This document shows positions 32,912 through 43,037 of a stretch of DNA of 43,961 nt, in pieces. How positions within the stretch are numbered: position 1 is the first letter of the stretch; each line of letters begins with the position of its first letter. Both the position numbers and the translations under genes were made by a program. Origin of the DNA: Rhizopus sp. PT2906 (taxonomy: Eukaryota; Mucoromycota; Mucoromycetes; Mucorales; Rhizopodaceae); assembly GCA_025529335.1 (NCBI GenBank), contig JAMYHX010000366.1:1-43961 (forward strand). The letters are read 5' to 3'. The notes beneath the pieces are model-generated. The model had not been told where the DNA came from, ran no database searches, and saw only the letters and a list, made by a program, of their open reading frames with translations.

Positions 32912-33132
32912 CAGTCAAATCTCGATATAAGGTCCCTCAATATAATGGAAACCTCAATATAAAGGAGGTTTTTGTATCATGGATTAAGGATGTGGTGTGA
33001 TTGTCTAAGATGCCTTTATTCCTTTCTTAAAATTGAAGTTGATCTGTGTTTTAGAATTTGATTTAAGGGAGATCCTCGATATAAAAGACTTTTTGAAAGA
33101 AACCACGAGCGCTCTTAAATTGAGATTTGACT
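32912..33132 (-). mobile_element. pogo-type MITE, copy 3
   Basis: The ends are CAGTCAAATCTCGATATAAG and the inverted CTTAAATTGAGATTTGACTG, with TA outside both. The interior matches copy 1 (AAAATTGAAGTTGATCTGTG is the reverse of its central part). About 221 bp, non-coding. Confidence 0.75.
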
Positions 33133-33134
33133 GT

Positions 33135-33947
33135 AATTAGTTTTTCGTTTCCGGTATATTAAGCTTAGCTCACAAGGAAAGAGTTTTGAGCTGAAGCTTT
33201 ATTATGCTTGATTTATGAAATTAGGCGTTTATAATAGGTGTAATTTGCCAAAGAACAAACATTTAGAAGGAGTGTAAAATCGAATATATTCACACTTCAC
33301 AATATAATATAAACTTATTTGAAACTCTACTACTTAACCATTGAAATCATGCAGCGTATTTTCAAACTAGTTCGCAATATGCTGCGCAATTACAATGCTT
33401 ACACCTAAAAATACCTTAAAAATTAGCAATACTATTGGAAAGTGTAGCTTCAGGTATTGGAAATGTGCCATATTTTGTGTGATTTTCTTTTTTCAGTACC
33501 TAAATTTGTTATTTTCGAAAATTTCTATTTGTTGTGTCATAAATTTTTTCATATTTGAAGGATTTTTACTAGTGTATAAAGACATATAACCGAAAGTAAT
33601 TTAATAATATTCATGTTTTCTTGCATGTCTATTATCAATATACATTTTTATTAGCATTAAATAAACTGCTAAAGCGCCATCTTGTGCTTCTTTTCATGGC
33701 GTGCTGATTTGATATGTCATTTTCTGGAATCACTTTTGTGTAATCTTGACAAATACACACGCACAAATTAGCTAGCATACGACAATGTTTTAAGGTTTCT
33801 CCCATAAAAAGTAATTATTACATGTTAATCATGGCACAAAGAAATAGCCAAATAAGATGTGGGGGGGGGGTTTATTTCAAATATATATATATACAATAAA
33901 TTTATATACATTATACTACATAAAAGATTTATATAAACAAAAAAATT
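33135..33947. other. Intergenic region downstream of the F-box gene
   Basis: About 0.8 kb without a gene. It holds a G10 run (33861-33870) and an adjacent TA microsatellite (near 33880-33893), both just past the 3' end of the F-box gene. The small ORF at 33395-33589 looks random. Confidence 0.45.
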
Positions 33948-35023
33948 TTAGATTGTAAGTTTCTTGAATTGCTTCTTTCGTAATAAAGAGCTGATTCCAT
34001 ATTGAGTAATATTTGTATTTTGGGCAATATCCAAGTGTTTTACTACCAAGCAGCCAGCTGCTATGGCTTCCAACGTCGTATCACTGATCTGGGTATGACA
34101 GAGCTTTAATGATTTAAATTGAGTGGTTATATTGAACACATCTTTTAATCCATCATCATCTACTTCAGGCCCTGATAATTCCAAGACATCCAACATGGTT
34201 AGCTGACTAATTAATGTAGCAAAATCTTTGTTTAAATGTTTACAACGACGTATTGAAAGAGACTTTATATGTTGATGATGCTCCAAGAATTCAGCCAGTT
34301 CGGAATATTCAATAGCATCCATTTGAGTAATTTCCAAGTGACATAACGAAGTTGGCATAGTATTGAGAGATATAGATTGTAAAGGCGTTGTTGACAAGGT
34401 CAGGCTTTTAAGACTAATCATGCCAGAGAAATCGCATTCAAACATAAACGGAAAACTTTGCAAACCTCCCATTTCGAGTGTTTGTACATTGTGACAATAT
34501 TTACCCATAAGTTGAAGTGTATCTGCTTTGACGCTAGTTGCTTGACCTAATTGAATACTTAAAATGTTGGGACAATGTTTAAATAATCTTCTAACTCGAA
34601 CATCGACGCCGTATTTATTGACAGGAGTGAGATCAATATGTCGAACATATAAATTGTAAGGTAGAACGGGGTTTTTGAGAGAAATTGTATTTACAAATCC
34701 AATAAACTGAATATAGTTTTTGAATTGGAATTGCCTAACAGAGTATTTTAGTATAAGCATCTGAACCTACGCTTATATATAAATAAAACTTACTTATAAA
34801 TTCTCTCACAGATGAAATTTGCCCATGTTTTGCATACTCTCACGGCAGTTAATGCAAATGGATTTGAATTATTGTCTCCCAGCACCATGGAACAAATAAT
34901 TTCTTGGATTTCAGATGGTAACTGTTTACAACTACTTCTTCTAAAGCGTTTATTAGGTTTAGGTTTTGCCATATGAGAACTCTTTTTCAAAAGAGGTAAT
35001 TTAATTCGGGAAATAAGAAGCAT
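33948..35023 (-). CDS. F-box/leucine-rich-repeat protein
   Basis: It is likely a substrate adaptor of an SCF ubiquitin ligase. Two exons (35023-34794 and 34734-33948) give 338 residues. The acceptor was set at GTTAG before GCAATTCC, since it is the only nearby one that keeps frame and joins ERIYK to QFQFKNYIQF. Residues 32-75 (CKQLPSEIQEIICSMVLGDN and FALTAVRVCKTWANFI) fit an F-box. A basic stretch, KPKPNKRFRRSS, precedes it. The rest is a run of LRRs (for example HCPNILSIQLGQ, LKSLTLSTTPLQSISL, HIKSLSIRRCKHLN, MLDVLELSGPEVDDDGL, FKSLKLCHTQISDTTLEAIA, VVKHLDIAQNTNIT) of the Cys-containing/AMN1 type. Translation could also start at the internal Met18. The target is unknown. Confidence 0.8.
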
Positions 35024-35732
35024 TATATATTTTTATGAAATGTGTAAAGAAAAAAAAAAAAGGAAAATGGTTTGAAAAATGGGGCTCAATTTATATAGAA
35101 AATATTTCAATCACATGAAAGAATATAATGATGATGATGGGTGGTGTATTGTGACACAAAGAATAAGGGGATCTCCTTCTCCCACAAGCAAAAAGGAACA
35201 CTCACATTTACAGTTTCCTCCGCTTAAAATCTAAGCGGATTAAAATTTAGTTCAAAAATGGGTGCAGCAAATGTTGTAAAATAGAAAATACAATATCGCT
35301 TAATAGTTTTTTTTTTCTCTTTTCATCCTTGGAAAAAAGAAGAAATATGATGGAAAAATGCATTCCAAACCAGACTATATCATGCAAACCAATCTAACAT
35401 TTTACTGCAAAGTTCATTGCACATTTATAGAAGAAAACTATAAATACTTCTTTAATTAAGACCGTTGAGACTCCCGTTTATAACAAGAATATCCCACTCA
35501 TACATCATCAAATTTATACGCAACATGCTAAAGAAAAAAAAATGCTAATGCTTTCCAAAATGAACCTAAATATATACCCGTTTAACGGGATTTCACCTTT
35601 TTACAAAACAGACATTCAAGGCAACTGACCTGACCTATTGGAACGAATTGATATCCCGTCCAACCCATTCAATCATTGATTCTACTGGTGTTAATGTGTT
35701 TATACTAAAAAAGCATTATTTTATTTAATTAA
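35024..35732. other. F-box gene promoter region and polyQ gene 3' side
   Basis: About 0.7 kb. It contains a perfect inverted repeat at 35219-35239 and T-rich tracts near 35307-35325. No gene is seen. Confidence 0.45.
35219..35239. promoter_or_regulatory. Inverted repeat with CCG-N13-CGG, about 200 bp upstream of the F-box gene
   Basis: TCCGCTTA and TAAGCGGA form perfect 8-bp arms around AAATC. CGG-type triplets in inverted arrangement are the usual target form of fungal Zn2Cys6 regulators. It could also act as a transcript hairpin. GC-containing palindromes are rare in this AT-rich sequence. Confidence 0.4.
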
Positions 35733-35939
35733 CTAATAAGATGCCATACCCCAATTTTGCTGTTGTAGGCTTGACTGTTTATGGTTATGTTCATGTTGCA
35801 TAACAGGGGTAGTAGGTATACTATTACTACTGCTATTACTACTATTTGATGAATCACTTTCATCTTGTTCGTCAGTGCAACTACTATTATTATTCGGTGA
35901 TTCAACATCGTCATCGCCACTGTCTACCGCGGTATGATT

Positions 35940-36002
<63 letters not shown>

Positions 36003-36425
36003 TAAAGACCAGTCAGAGTCGATTGATTCATTACTACATTGCTCATTTAATAGCAACAGGTCATATTCTTGTTCAGCATAATCGCACCATGTACCAACAG
36101 AAAACGGTTCTTCTTGTTCCAACTGCTGTTGTGGTTGTAGCAGTTCTACATGTTGTCTACTATTATTGCCTTCACTAATCCAAAACTTTTGGCGTATTTC
36201 TAATAGCTTCTGTTTCTCTAATTCGTATTGCTTTTTCTTTTCTCTTTCTAATTGCTGATTTGCCCGAATTAACCCTTGATATGTATCATGAATTTGAAAC
36301 TTTTCAATGTTTAAAAATGTGTCAAAAAACCGTTCAGCGATGATACCATTTCGTTTTAGATCGCTGAGACGGAATTGCCCCGGTATTTGTGGCCTTATCA
36401 AATCGTTTCTATTCCGAGATTGCAT
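35733..36425 (-). CDS. PolyQ-containing hypothetical protein
   Basis: Single exon, 230 residues. The N-terminal part (SDLKRNGIIAERFFDTFLNI, then a KKKQYELEKQKLLEIRQKFW coiled coil) looks structured. The rest is low complexity: short Gln runs, an acidic part, about 21 uninterrupted Gln (residues ~142-162), then Ser/Asn/Asp-rich sequence. Such composition is common in fungal transcription or RNA-binding regulators, but no DNA-binding or RNA-binding domain is visible. I do not recognise a family. The start codon is the first Met after an upstream gap of 165 bp from the PP2A gene on the same strand. Confidence 0.65.
35941..36003 (-). repeat. (CAACAG)n repeat encoding about 21 Gln
   Basis: This is a 63-nt run of strictly alternating CAA and CAG codons on the minus strand. 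The alternation gives a 6-nt period instead of a pure CAG tract, which lowers hairpin formation while keeping the Gln run. Confidence 0.9.
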
Positions 36426-36590
36426 ACTTTTAGTAGTTCTTTTTTAGTTGTAATTATTACCATTTACTCACAATTGACACATTAAATCATCAAATCGTAT
36501 AATATCATCTGAATAGCTTTCTATAATATCAAACAATCTATTGTATTGTGTTAAAATAAAGTTTAAATCATATATCCTCCACATGCATTT

Positions 36591-37391
36591 TTACTTTTTC
36601 TCTTGCTCTTCCCAATATTTTTCTAAATCAAATGTTGTAATGATACCATCTCCGTCATCGTCCATACATCTGAACCTATATATTATTACAGTATATTATT
36701 GGTTATAGAATTATCGTACCCTTTTTTTTAATAAACTTACCAATACTCTATAGCCACGGCTGTAGTTTTATCAATTTCGGACATTAAAAACCCTGAAAAG
36801 TATGTTTAGGTTATGTACATTAAACCACTTGATCGAGACTTACAGATATAATCAAGATATGTTAATGTTCTTTCTTGATTCTTTAATAAAAATGTGTTTT
36901 CCCTTGCAAATGCAGGAATACTTCCATGCTGCATAATTTGTTTTGTTAATCTTTTTGATAGTAATCCATCATTATAATTTTCAAGATCATTTTCGGAAAT
37001 AATTAGATTATGGTCTTCATCGATAACCCAAAATTTACAGTAGAGTACATAAAAATGTTTATATGAAAAGCAATCGCGAGTCTATACAATGTTGGTGTCT
37101 TAAGCTATTTTATGCAAGCATGATATACATACATTATTGAGATCGACATTGGGTCCAAGATTCTTTATCATTTGAGTAAAGTTGCATTTACGAAATTGAG
37201 ATACATTCATTTTACCAGAAGCACATTTTGCTTCATAATATAATCTACAAATAACTGTTTCAACTATAAAAACACACTCGTTAGTTGAAAACATTAGTTT
37301 GAAATTAATTCTATAACTTTACTGTATCGTTCTTGAAACATGGGATTATCTCCCAAAAATTTTAATCCCGGATGATTCAAAACAATGTCTG

Positions 37392-37429
<38 letters not shown>

Positions 37430-37885
37430 GTATTTAGGTAACATTAAATAATTTTTAAATGTATACATACCCTCTAATACAGGTAAAAAATCTTCTGGCG
37501 AAATCCAGGTACTATTTGATTTTTTAAGAATGTTGAAAAATAATGAGGTATCGTCCAATTGATTTCGTTTAATCTGCATATACCCTCTAATATTTGCTCA
37601 ATTTGTTCAATAAATAATTCAATATCACAAGAACTATACATACTCTACAAATGCTGAATAAGGTACTAATTGATCTACATTTACAATCGCTTCCAATTTA
37701 CGAAAAAATGCCATATTTAAATATCGTGGTAATCCGCATGCTTTCAAAACTGGAATAAATTGTAACTCTGTTAAATAAGGGCGGTTATCATATATTTGTT
37801 TCACTCTTGTAATTGTTTCAAGTATTTCTCTATTATGTTGGACTATTAAATAAGCTTTTTCTGGATGAAATAATGGAATTGTCAT
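36591..37885 (-). CDS. PP2A B''-type (PR72/PPP2R3) regulatory subunit
   Basis: It is a Ca2+-responsive targeting subunit of protein phosphatase 2A. I read seven exons: 37885-37640, 37573-37471, 37388-37323, 37263-37133, 37081-36844, 36792-36741 and 36675-36591, giving 306 residues, all junctions in frame. LKACGLPRYLNMAFFRKL matches the family's conserved (C/A)G-P-Y block. HPGLKFLGDNPMFQERYIET and VICRLYYEAKC follow, then FSYKHFYVLYCKFWVIDEDH, the strongest signature. The C-terminus IEYWFRCMDDDGDGIITTFD contains an EF-hand loop (D-x-D-G-D-G), with Asp rather than Glu at position 12. The protein is shorter than most relatives, with no long N-terminal extension; an unseen upstream exon is possible but not needed. 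TIP41 in the same window acts on the same phosphatase family. Confidence 0.88.
37394..37427 (+). repeat. A34 homopolymer in a PP2A B'' intron
   Basis: On the gene strand this is T34 followed by ATCAG, the acceptor of the second intron. The tract fills almost half of that 82-nt intron. Confidence 0.9.
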
Positions 37886-39094
37886 ATTGTGTAATGTGTA
37901 AAAGAAAGAAAGAAAAATGAATTTATATAAAAAAGAGGGAAAATATGATTATTGTTGTAAATTTTGATGCAATGTAATGCAAGTTCAATATGTCTGTTTT
38001 TGACATTCAAACATTCCTACTGAATAGGTATCACAGGACCTCCTTGAAATACAATACTCCTTGTTCGTTGCTGCTTTTTTGTTTATGTGTTGCTCATTAT
38101 TATCACAGAAACAAGAACCCGGATTCTATTCAACTTAAACATAATAAGCCCCACCACATGATCAACATTTATAAAAATGCTGTCATGTATTATAAATTTA
38201 AACAATCATGACATTTCAATTAATTTAGAAACTATCTATTTAGAGTCCTTTGATATGGATAGCCATTGTGTATACAATAATGATTCTATCTGACTACGTA
38301 CCAGAAATTTCCAATAAAATTATTATTAGCGCAATGGTCATTATTTAGTGATATCATGCTGAAATGAGTCGATTAATTTCGGATGTAATTTGAGAAAAAT
38401 GAACCTTGATTTAAAGTGAGAAAGTTACTTTTTAGCTGTTAAAAGATAATAAAGTATGTCATGGCTCTGCGGTGTTTTAATGATAGTGTACCTGAAATTG
38501 ATACTTCATCTTTTCCTTAGTTCTTCCTAAAGTGTTTAATTCGTTCTAACATTAATTCTAATTTAGTACCCAAAAGTCTCTCAAATTGACTTTCGGTGAT
38601 GTAATTTCACAGAATATTTATTTAGTGTTCCATCAGAATTGAACTTTTTTGGAAGTCAATACAAAAAGAAGTCTATATCAATACTACTGAGTTGAAATAT
38701 CGCGTTTAATATAAACCTTTATTGCATGTGTACTACAACAAACTTGAATGTATGTACAACAAAATATGTAGACTAAAATTATTTATTTTATAATGCTCGA
38801 ACCCTTGTAATATCTCATACATATCTATCATTGGCTTTTTTCTGTTGGAGAGAAAAACAAATCATGGTCATTTTATACATTAAAATTAATCGATAATTGA
38901 ATTCTAACAGAAAAACCCATAGAAAATATTGACATAATGCCGAGTTTATATGAATACAACAAACTATTGAAATTGCCTAAAAATCCTTTAGTCTACCGTT
39001 AAATAGATAAATCATCATAACAGATGTAATCCATTTTTAGGATATTTTTCAGCTGCCAAACAATTGCATCATGATTTTTTATAATACATGATCT

Positions 39095-39144
39095 GGTAAT
39101 GCAAATATTTCATGTTGTTGGTAATGCAAATATTTCATATTGTT
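39095..39144 (+). repeat. 25-bp tandem duplication
   Basis: Two units beginning GGTAATGCAAATATTTCAT lie head to tail and differ at one base; a third partial unit (GGTAATAAG) follows. It is non-coding. Confidence 0.85.
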
Positions 39145-39373
39145 GGTAATAAGAGGATTTCGCCTTATTCTAATGATGTATTCCGATGCTTCCATTATTT
39201 TTACCCTTGTAACTGATTGAAAAAAATGTAAAAGTAAATATATACAATTACAATTTGGTGCCTTTAGATAGGAAACTTTACATTTTATAAATAATAGCAG
39301 CGAAAATTTTGGGCCACCCAAACAAAAATTATTTTGGCTTCGAATCAAAAAGTTTAAATATTCAAAAACTATG

Positions 39374-39377
<4 letters not shown>

Positions 39378-39407
<30 letters not shown>
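39378..39407 (+). repeat. T30 homopolymer downstream of SYF1
   Basis: This is a run of 30 T (A30 on the SYF1 strand) about 120 bp past the SYF1 stop codon. Confidence 0.85.
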
Positions 39408-39410
<3 letters not shown>

Positions 39411-39527
39411 TACATGTAACATACACACATTCATACACATGAAGACTTCTCTTTCTTTCTTTTATTAGTTTATTTTTTCTTTGCATTACTGATTTAAAAA
39501 CACGCTATTGCTCTAAATAAAGATGAT

Positions 39528-42064
39528 TTATGTAAACGTTGCCTGTACACTTCGCTTGATACGAAGCATTTCTTTAAAGGTATCTTCATTTCCATGATGG
39601 ACTTCAAAGTCATGCCATGTTTTCCAGAAATCGGCTTGTTTCTAAAAACAGTATGAGTACGTTATCTACTTATATTTATAAAATATACCCTAGGATCAAA
39701 CAATTGAGCTGCGAATCCATAGATGGCACGGGCACGCTCGATTTCTCCAAGTTTTTCTTCTAGTTTTGCATATCTCAGAGCCATCACTCTAACATCCTTG
39801 TCAGGTAAAGATTCAATAGCACTCTCATAAATTTCGCGTGAAGCCGTGACACCGAAGCATTCGGTTGCCTTGGCAATGTAGTATTCGTACATCTCTCGTC
39901 TGTCTTCATCGGCAACTGCCTTGGTGGCACGGTCATAGATTCTCATTGCATGACGGGCCAATCCGTGTTCTTCTTCTAGTCTGCCATACATTAAATAAAT
40001 CGGCTTAGCATACTTGGGCGGGCACTGGTCTAAAGCTTGTTCAAATAAGTCTCTGGCACGTTCCAGCTTCGTACCACCCTGTCAAAACAAAAATATCATG
40101 AGTTCCGGCTTCATTTCCCGAATGTATTCTAACTTACATAGCGCTTTAAGAATCGTTCCAAATAAATATTCCAAAGTTCAAAGGCAATAGGATATCCAAA
40201 CAGATCAATACCGCGTTCATAAACCTTGAACGATTCTTCAAAGTATTGATTCTCTTCCAAAAATGTAGCATAGTTTACGATCGTCTGGGGATTGGCTATT
40301 CTCAAGTCCAAGACCTTGTCATACACTGCCTTTGTGCTTTCTACCGTGCCTACACTTTCCTCAAGATCAATATAGAAACTCCACAAACGAAGACTCTTGA
40401 ACAATCGATGGTGTACAGGAAGTGATTCGTCATGGAAGTTGACATGCTTTGAATTCATATTCAGCAATTTAGGTGTCTGTGTGGCACGAGCCATAGTATC
40501 AATAGCTCGATCAAAATCACCTTGTCGCGTCTCCATTTCCGCATACTCACACCAAACATCGGCCAAGTCATTCACAGTCTTGTAGTTGACCTTTACGGCC
40601 TTTTCAAAAATAGCCCGAGCAGATTCAATATCGCCGTTATCTTCATAGAATCTTGCAAACTTGGCCCAAAGATCCTGTAGTTTACCATGCGCCTTTTTGG
40701 GATGAATGGTCTGTATCGCCTGTGTATAAGTCTCGACAACTTTATCCTTATTGTCTCCCCAAAGCAAGACACGCTGTTGCCATTCAATGACATTATTTGG
40801 ATTTTGTCGTAGTAACACGTCATTCACCAGGAAAGGACGACGATCCATGAGATGTTCATATCGCATCAATCTGATGTCAAGATCCACATCTTCCTCTTCG
40901 TCTCTTTCTCCTTCTGCTTCCCGCTCTTTTATCATTTCCATCTTGGTTGTGATCATCTCTTCCTCAAACTCTGCATAAGCGTCAAAAATAGCTGTAAAAT
41001 CTCTAACTGTGAGTACAGTCGTGATACCCTCTTCAAATATATCTCTAGCCTACAATAACATTAATCTCATGCTTTTGCTTTCCTTTTTGTATTGTGTTCT
41101 TACTCTTTCTAATTGACCCATTCTGATCCAATACATGGCTAGTCGACAGTAAAGTATACCGACTTGATCTGTAAATCGCTTAATACCACTTCGAATAATA
41201 GCTTCCACATTGATACTCGTAATGTCATCACAGTGTTCCACGACTAGCTCACACAGATCCTGCCATAGTTGATAGTTTGATTTTCCACGTATAGATTTAA
41301 ATTTATTATCGTCTACTATTTTCACCAACTGAACTGCTGCTTCGTCATAGCGTTCAAGTCGGATCAATTCTTCAATATATTTTTCAATAAATGTAGGTTC
41401 AAGCTATGATTAATTATTAGAATCTAATATGTATAATTCAAAAATGCATCCTACTTTTATATAGCGTTTGTAAATCGCAACAGCTGTTTCCCCACCTGCT
41501 GCTTTAGCAAATTTTAAGTAAAGCTCCCATATTCGGCTGTGTTGAGTGACAGGAAGAGCACGTAAGGCCTCGTCAAAGGCTCGTCTTGTTCTAGTGATGA
41601 CGGGCATGGTTGTTAACAAGGAAAGATAATCTAACCAAATTCGAGGCATCTATCAATTGTTTAGAGGATAATCATGACATCAACTCTTTCTTTCTTACTT
41701 TATGTAACAACATAAAAGAACGTTCATATAAAGCAAGCACTTGATTATACTTGTCTTGTTCTCGAGCAGCATTGACACCTTTTAGTTTATTGCAGCGCAA
41801 ATCGAGATACTGTTTCCATAATTTGTATGAACCTGGTAATTCTTGAACAGAACGTTCATAGACATGACAAAGTTCTTCAAAAGTGCCGCTGCTTTTCTTG
41901 TAGTCAATGTATTTCAACCAAGAGTGAAGGTTGTAAGGATTACGTTTGAGCTCTTCTTCATAAGGTAAATCGTATTCACTCTAACATTAATAAAAGAGGA
42001 ATAAGTTTTGTTTGTTTGATTAAAAAGATAGATCTACATTATTGTTACTAGGATTGCTGTCCAT
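39528..42064 (-). CDS. SYF1: Pre-mRNA splicing factor Syf1/XAB2 (HAT-repeat protein)
   Basis: Syf1 is a scaffold of the Prp19/NineTeen complex and the intron-binding complex of the active spliceosome. I read seven exons: 42064-42038, 41980-41699, 41649-41455, 41403-41104, 41049-40138, 40078-39689 and 39641-39528, giving 739 residues. After a nine-residue first exon comes DLPYEEELKRNPYNLHSWLK, the family's start. HAT repeats follow through the whole protein, for example LWKQYLDLRCNKLKGVN, RTRRAFDEALRALPVTQHSR, YEHLMDRRPFLVNDVLLRQN, NVIEWQQRVLLW and RLWSFYIDLEESVGTVESTK. The end is FWKTWHDFEVHHGNEDTFKE, then MLRIKRSVQATFT. Yeast and human proteins are about 855-860 residues and continue for roughly 100 more after this point, so this copy lacks the C-terminal tail. 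No further exon is visible before the T30 tract. Confidence 0.93.
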
Positions 42065-42183
42065 TAATGTAGAGGTAAAAAAAAGTGTGCTAAAATTTTC
42101 AATAAACACACACACGTACACGCGAATTATACCAGCGCTTGCTTAAAATTTTCACTCAGCAACAACAATGTTTTTACTTGGTT

Positions 42184-42336
42184 TTCGGACTTGGTCAAAA
42201 AAAATTTGGACTTTGTCCATTTTATTTTGGACGAACTCATTTTCATTTTTGGATATTGTCAATTTCAATCTCAGAGCAAATCATTTTAATTCTAAACAAG
42301 CTCATTTCTATTTTCAGACTTTTTTTTTACTTTTTT
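42184..42336 (+). repeat. Degenerate 22-bp tandem repeat, locus C
   Basis: Seven blocks of 21-22 nt start near 42184, 42206, 42227, 42249, 42271, 42293 and 42315. Shared words are TTGGAC near the start and TCATTTTCATTT or variants later. It lies about 120 bp upstream of SYF1 on its promoter side and may function there or be neutral. Compare loci A and B. Confidence 0.5.
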
Positions 42337-42451
42337 GGGAAAAGTTTATTTCGCGCACCCAAAAAGCATGGCACGCGTATATTTACTTGCATAAAAAGAG
42401 CAAAGCGCCTCAAAATTGCAATTCTCTAATTTTTTGACTATTTATATCGTC

Positions 42452-42559
42452 ATGGAAATAACAAAAGAAGAAGCTGCATGCAGCGTATATGGTCTCGTAG
42501 TTAATCAAGAAAACAAGGATATTGCAATCAAGAATTTAGAATCAACTGAGCTAGTGTAA
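42452..42559 (+). CDS. Small ORF, 35 codons, uncertain
   Basis: ATG to TAA: MEITKEEAACSVYGLVVNQE and 15 more residues. The sequence looks protein-like but is very short. CTA|GTGTAA at its end could be a splice donor, in which case it would be a first exon of the downstream gene. No family is recognised. Confidence 0.15.
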   Translation: MEITKEEAACSVYGLVVNQENKDIAIKNLESTELV

Positions 42560-42606
42560 CTCTAACGACGCTGAAAATGGCAACTCTGTATCACTCAACC
42601 CTGACA

Positions 42607-42672
42607 ACCTTAGTTGTTAAATTAACTTTAGTTGATTTATCAACTAAGGTTAACTTATCAACAGCAGTTGAT
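42607..42672. promoter_or_regulatory. Cluster of GTTGAT/ATCAAC palindromes
   Basis: TTAGTTGAT and ATCAACTAA form a near-perfect palindrome (42628-42647). An outer pair ACCTTAGTTG / CAACTAAGGT (42607, 42641) uses the same word, and ATCAAC-AGCA-GTTGAT follows at 42657-42672. The cluster lies 33 bp before a TATA box, so it may be a factor-binding array for the right-edge gene. Confidence 0.45.
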
Positions 42673-42704
42673 TTTAAGAAAAGGAAACGCCAACAAAAAA
42701 AAAG

Positions 42705-42806
42705 TATAAAAGCTCAAGACTCTCTCTGTCAAAAAAAAAACAATCAATTCACCTTTTATTTTTATTTTATCTTTTACAATAAACAGGCAACCTTTTGGTT
42801 ATAAAA
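42705..42806 (+). promoter_or_regulatory. Two TATA boxes, 95 bp apart
   Basis: TATAAAAGCTC begins at 42705 and TATAAAAGTTC at 42800, both on the plus strand ahead of the right-edge gene. The T/C-rich leader from 42806 to about 42960 fits a fungal 5' UTR. Which box is used cannot be told. Confidence 0.5.
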
Positions 42807-43037
42807 GTTCCTGATCTCTTTTCTTTACTTTTCTTTATCTTTACTTCTTATAACAAAGTCTGATCAACTCTACAAGATCTGGTGGTCACTTTGAACACAT
42901 TTATCTTATAACACAAGAAAAACTCTCTTAACAACATCACTTCACTCTACAAGGGTAGAAAAATAACACTAGTACCTGTTTATTTTGCCAATGGGGATCT
43001 AAATTTGCCTTTTGCCATTTCCAAGAAAAAAGTTCAA

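Larger units (their letters stand above)
37886..39527. other. Gene-free region between the PP2A subunit and SYF1
   Basis: About 1.6 kb. The ORF at 37990-38211 and others have no recognisable motif. It contains a short tandem duplication at 39095-39144 and T30 at 39378-39407. A GATATCATGCTGAAATGA stretch near 38350 recalls the R2 core (ATCATGCTGGAA) but the match is short. Confidence 0.5.

Noticed and set aside
37990..38211. 73-codon plus-strand ORF downstream of the PP2A gene start
   Set aside because: There is no recognisable motif, and it lies in the promoter area of a convincing minus-strand gene.
42555..42873. A complete 5' LTR with primer-binding site at TGGTGGTCACTTTGAAC
   Set aside because: The proposed site does not correspond to the 3' end of a normally shaped tRNA, and there is no second LTR in the window. 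Kept only as an alternative in the findings.
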